From: Gigaspora margarita
Taxonomy: Eukaryota > Glomeromycota > Glomeromycetes > Diversisporales > Gigasporaceae
Length of the DNA stretch: 64,000 nt
Direction of reading: 5' to 3'
Assembly: GCA_009809945.1 (NCBI GenBank)
Contig: WTPW01000627.1
Location: forward strand, 188,915-252,914
The notes under the pieces: model-generated
The model's database searches: none
Told to the model about the DNA's origin: nothing
Seen by the model: the letters and a program-made list of their open reading frames with translations, nothing else
Program-made: the position numbers and the translations under genes
Part shown: piece by piece, positions 61,441-64,000 of the stretch
Layout of the letters: each line of letters begins with the position of its first letter
Position numbering within the stretch: the stretch's first letter is position 1

Positions 61441-62157
61441 ATACATAACACTTTATGCATATCATTCTCATATCTCCATTAAACTGTATAGATTGTGATT
61501 GTATTAATGTAGAGATCTGGAATTAAAACTTAAGAATTTAGGATCAGGAGTTGGGCAACTTTATTACAGTTGAGATTTAGATTTGGATTGTGCTGAAGCA
61601 ACCTGTTTTTGGTTTAGAATTTGGATAGCAAGCAAAGTTAAAAAAAAAAATTAACTACATTAAATCCAACTATAGAAGTATTAAACTATAAATCAGATCA
61701 TTACTAATATCCAACTAGAGAACTATTCAAATTTTCTTCAGATCTTATACTTGCGCAATGCGATGCAGTGTAATATACTCTTAAAGGCTTAAAAGTTAAA
61801 TAAATTTGTTATAAAATTAGTTAAAAACAAAGTACAGTATTAATATTTTATAAATTTAATTAATATAGTCTAACATAGGAAATGCTGCATTCACGCAAGG
61901 TAAAGTTCACTAAAAAAATTGATATTTAATAATTTAATAATTGAAAACTCTAAATTTTTTTAATTACAAACTTGGACTTTGAACAATGTCTGTGTCTGAA
62001 TATGTCTGTGTCTGACAAATATTGTGCGAACAATGTCCAGTAACAATCTATTTACTTGGACATAATTCAGACACAGACATTGGACAATGTCTGAAATTGT
62101 CTGAGCCCACCAAGTATAGCTCAGACTATGTCTAGTGACAACACTCTGACAAGACTG

Positions 62158-62488
62158 TCAAAGAAATATAAAAAAACCCTCTTCATACCAGGCCTCTAAG
62201 CAGAGACTTGCAGAAACATTTTCTTTAGACAACCTGTTATGTATTAGGTTGAATGTATTTTTTGCTTTCAAAAACATTTCATTGCTTGTACACTTTATTG
62301 CAAAGGTTGCAATGTCATTTATTACCAACTTCAGTAAGGTCAATCCAGAAAGGGTCCTTTTTTACTTGCTTTGGAGGATGGTTTGTTACTATAAGCATTC
62401 CAGGTTCAAGTGCATTTTGAGATATTGAACCTGAAGAGGTAGGTTCAATTTAATTGGTAGGTTCTTCAAATGTCTTGTCTTTGTCCAT
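62158..62488 (-). pseudogene. hAT transposase remnant: BED finger joined to C-terminal domain
   Basis: The minus strand opens MDKDKTFEEPTN and continues through SSGSISQNALEPGMLIVTNH to FWIDLTEVGNK, then HCNLCNKVYKQ. That is the first half of a BED-type zinc finger (C-x2-C), with its Trp codon now TGA. In a second frame it continues directly as LKAKNTFNLIHNRLSKENVS, then CLEAWYEEGFF, the hAT C-terminal dimerisation motif. The whole catalytic core between them is missing. Two frames and stops make it non-functional. A hAT-like terminus (CAGAGTGTTGTCACTAG, inverted) ends at about 62151, beside the stop. Confidence 0.7.
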
Positions 62489-62620
62489 TGAATAGTGAAA
62501 TTCAAGTAAAAAAAACATGTAAAAAAAAAAAGAAATCGCATATTTATATTATTAATTTAAAAAAAAATTAAAATATTAATTGTCATCACATTAAATTAAC
62601 TTTTAATTAAAAATAAAAAA

Positions 62621-63100
62621 AGGCAAAGAAAGTTGATTTTTGTTTGTTATAAGGTAGTAATTTTTTATTCGTCATTTCACCATATTAAATTAAAAAAAAA
62701 GTCTAAGAAAAATTGATTTTTGTTTGTAATAAGACAGTAATTTTTTATTCATCATTTAATGCCATATTAAATTAAAAAAAAAAAAGTCAAAAAAAATTGA
62801 TTTTTGTTCGTTATAAAATAAAATTTTATATTCGTCATTTCACACCATATTAACTAAAAAAAAAAAAGAGTCAAAGAAAATTGACTTTTGTTCGTCATAA
62901 GATAGTAATTTTTTATTCGTCATTTCACGCCATATTAAATTAAAAAAAAAAAAAAAAGTCAAAGAAAAATTGATTTTTGTTCGTTATAAAATTGAATTTT
63001 TTATTCGTCATATCACGCCACATTAAATTATTAAAAAAAAAAAAGAGTCAAAGAAAATTGATTTTTTCGTCATGAGATAGTAATTATTATTCGTCATAAT
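62621..63100. repeat. Minisatellite, about six copies of an 80-89 bp unit
   Basis: Each unit has GTCAAAGAAAATTGATTTTT, TTTTTTATTCGTCATTTCA and an A-run of 10-16, at about 62621, 62701, 62785, 62871, 62959 and 63048. I checked it for splice signals like those in the microexon gene and found none. Confidence 0.75.
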
Positions 63101-63224
63101 GATAATCTAAATTAATATTGCTCAACCGATGGTTTAATAATAATAATCATGTGACCGCAAAAACTCGTGTTCCATTGGGTTCGGTTCCAAGCAGGGTCGA
63201 ACTGAGTTTCGGCAAGCAGGATTA

Positions 63225-63345
63225 CATCCCTAATTATAACCAACCCATACGGGTCACCCATGTGGGTGACCCACGGGTTGACCCATGGGTGATCTGCGGG
63301 TTGACCCACGAGTGACCCGCGGGTGATACTTACCCGGATCAGAAA
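63225..63345. repeat. GC-rich GGGTTGACCC/GGGTGACCC patch
   Basis: ACGGGTCACCCATGTGGGTG, ACCCACGGGTTGACCC, ATGGGTGATCTGCGGG and related strings recur and are self-complementary. It directly truncates the third BTB copy at about 63351. Confidence 0.6.
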
Positions 63346-63351
63346 CCTATG

Positions 63352-63572
63352 AATGGCAACATTCTTTAGATTAACCGTTTTAATGTTTGTTCTTATCTCT
63401 GTTAATGTTTGCCAACTCACTACTAAAATACAATGACCTATATTTTAAACTGCTAAATGCGCTCGAAATATTTTAGCATTTGGAGATTCTCTAACATTAA
63501 TAATTATTACATTAAAATCTTCATCAATAAAAAATTCAAGATAATTATTTAAAAGCTTTCAAAAACTTCAGT
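63352..63572 (-). pseudogene. Third BTB copy, first-exon fragment
   Basis: The minus strand matches the BTB first exon of the other two copies, from the ATG region near 63572 to the DVAIQQFE-equivalent near 63352. It then stops abruptly at a GC-rich repeat (63225-63345). Small indels break the frame. The 5' flank to about 63960 matches the flank of the second copy, so both arose by segmental duplication rather than retroposition. Confidence 0.8.
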
Positions 63573-63960
63573 GCCATTTTTTTTTTTGATAAAGATCGTT
63601 CGAAGCATAGCGGAGTACGTTAATATAAATATATAATCCGAGTGATACAAAGTTATGTTCACGACTGATATTTTCATGGCGGCTGTCTTTTCGAAGGTTT
63701 TTAAAATCTATTAGGGAAATTTTATAAAAAAAATTTATTCTTAAACTATCTATAAAGAATATAAACAAAGAGTAATATTAAAAAAAGAAGTTATTTACCG
63801 TCGTGAAAATTCATGTGAAAATAACAATTGTAAAATCATGGGTGTTAGCATCTGTGCAGTAACAGCATGAAACATCCCTAATCAGTCTCAATTGTAGCTG
63901 CGCAATAATATAATATTGCATCGCATCATAAATATAGTTTGAAAATGTGCAGTAGTTCGG
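63573..63960. repeat. Duplicated BTB upstream region (second copy)
   Basis: Matches 42573-42990 in order and strand. It also holds the flank that was interrupted by the LTR element at 33.74 kb. Confidence 0.85.
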
Positions 63961-64000
63961 TTAGATTTTTTGATTCATTTAATTATTTATACCAGATATA

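Noticed and set aside
62621-63100. A second microexon gene
   Set aside because: The 86 bp units lack paired acceptor and donor sites and no signal-peptide exon precedes them on either strand. It is a plain minisatellite.

Overview
The window is very AT-rich eukaryotic DNA, most likely from an arbuscular mycorrhizal fungus (Glomeromycotina, Rhizophagus-like). This rests on the gene families present: BTB-BACK-TLDc proteins, a Uma2-type nuclease gene with short introns, TPR arrays with NNAFALRNRG-style repeats, and LINEs with the fungus-typical EN-RT-RNase H arrangement. It also rests on the heavy load of hAT and fold-back DNA elements. I recognise no tRNA, rRNA or CRISPR. There is one assembly gap, 50098-50684.

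Layout. 0.8-4.3 kb holds a decayed LINE on the minus strand. 4.3-15.1 kb is almost entirely fold-back (palindromic) and hAT-like non-autonomous elements, plus a 1 kb tRNA-headed retroposon with a 15 bp target-site duplication. 15.15-24.19 kb is one composite flanked by an 8 bp duplication. It is a terminal-inverted-repeat element swollen by at least five later insertions, and it contains a broken hAT transposase gene. 24-30 kb is the gene island: TPR fragments, an intact five-exon Uma2-type gene and a BTB-BACK-TLDc gene with one stop and one frameshift, all on the minus strand. 30.1-33.7 kb is an LTR element without a recognisable pol. 34.4-38.3 kb holds more fold-back and hAT elements. 39.9-42.6 kb is a second BTB-TLDc copy, split by a palindromic mariner-like element. 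44-47.8 kb has small hAT elements.

48.08-49.21 kb (minus strand) holds the most striking feature: a candidate secreted peptide gene. A 118 nt signal-peptide exon is followed by nine microexons of 3-9 nt and a 14 nt terminal coding exon. All introns are phase 1 and 79-106 nt long. Spliced, they give a 58-residue precursor ending in a six-cysteine tail (RGCCWCVGGRSCLAICCDT). Every microexon is a multiple of 3 nt, so skipping any of them keeps the frame. I read this directly from the splice sites, and no normal ORF scan would show it.

50.7-52.6 kb is a hAT element nested in another, each with a perfect 8 bp duplication. 53.5-58.3 kb is a second decayed LINE (plus strand). 58-60.4 kb holds small inverted-repeat elements. 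60.5-61.4 kb is a fossil TPR array of about ten repeats. 62.1-62.5 kb is a hAT remnant that keeps only the BED finger and the C-terminal dimerisation domain. The window ends in a minisatellite and a third BTB fragment that shares its upstream region with the second copy.
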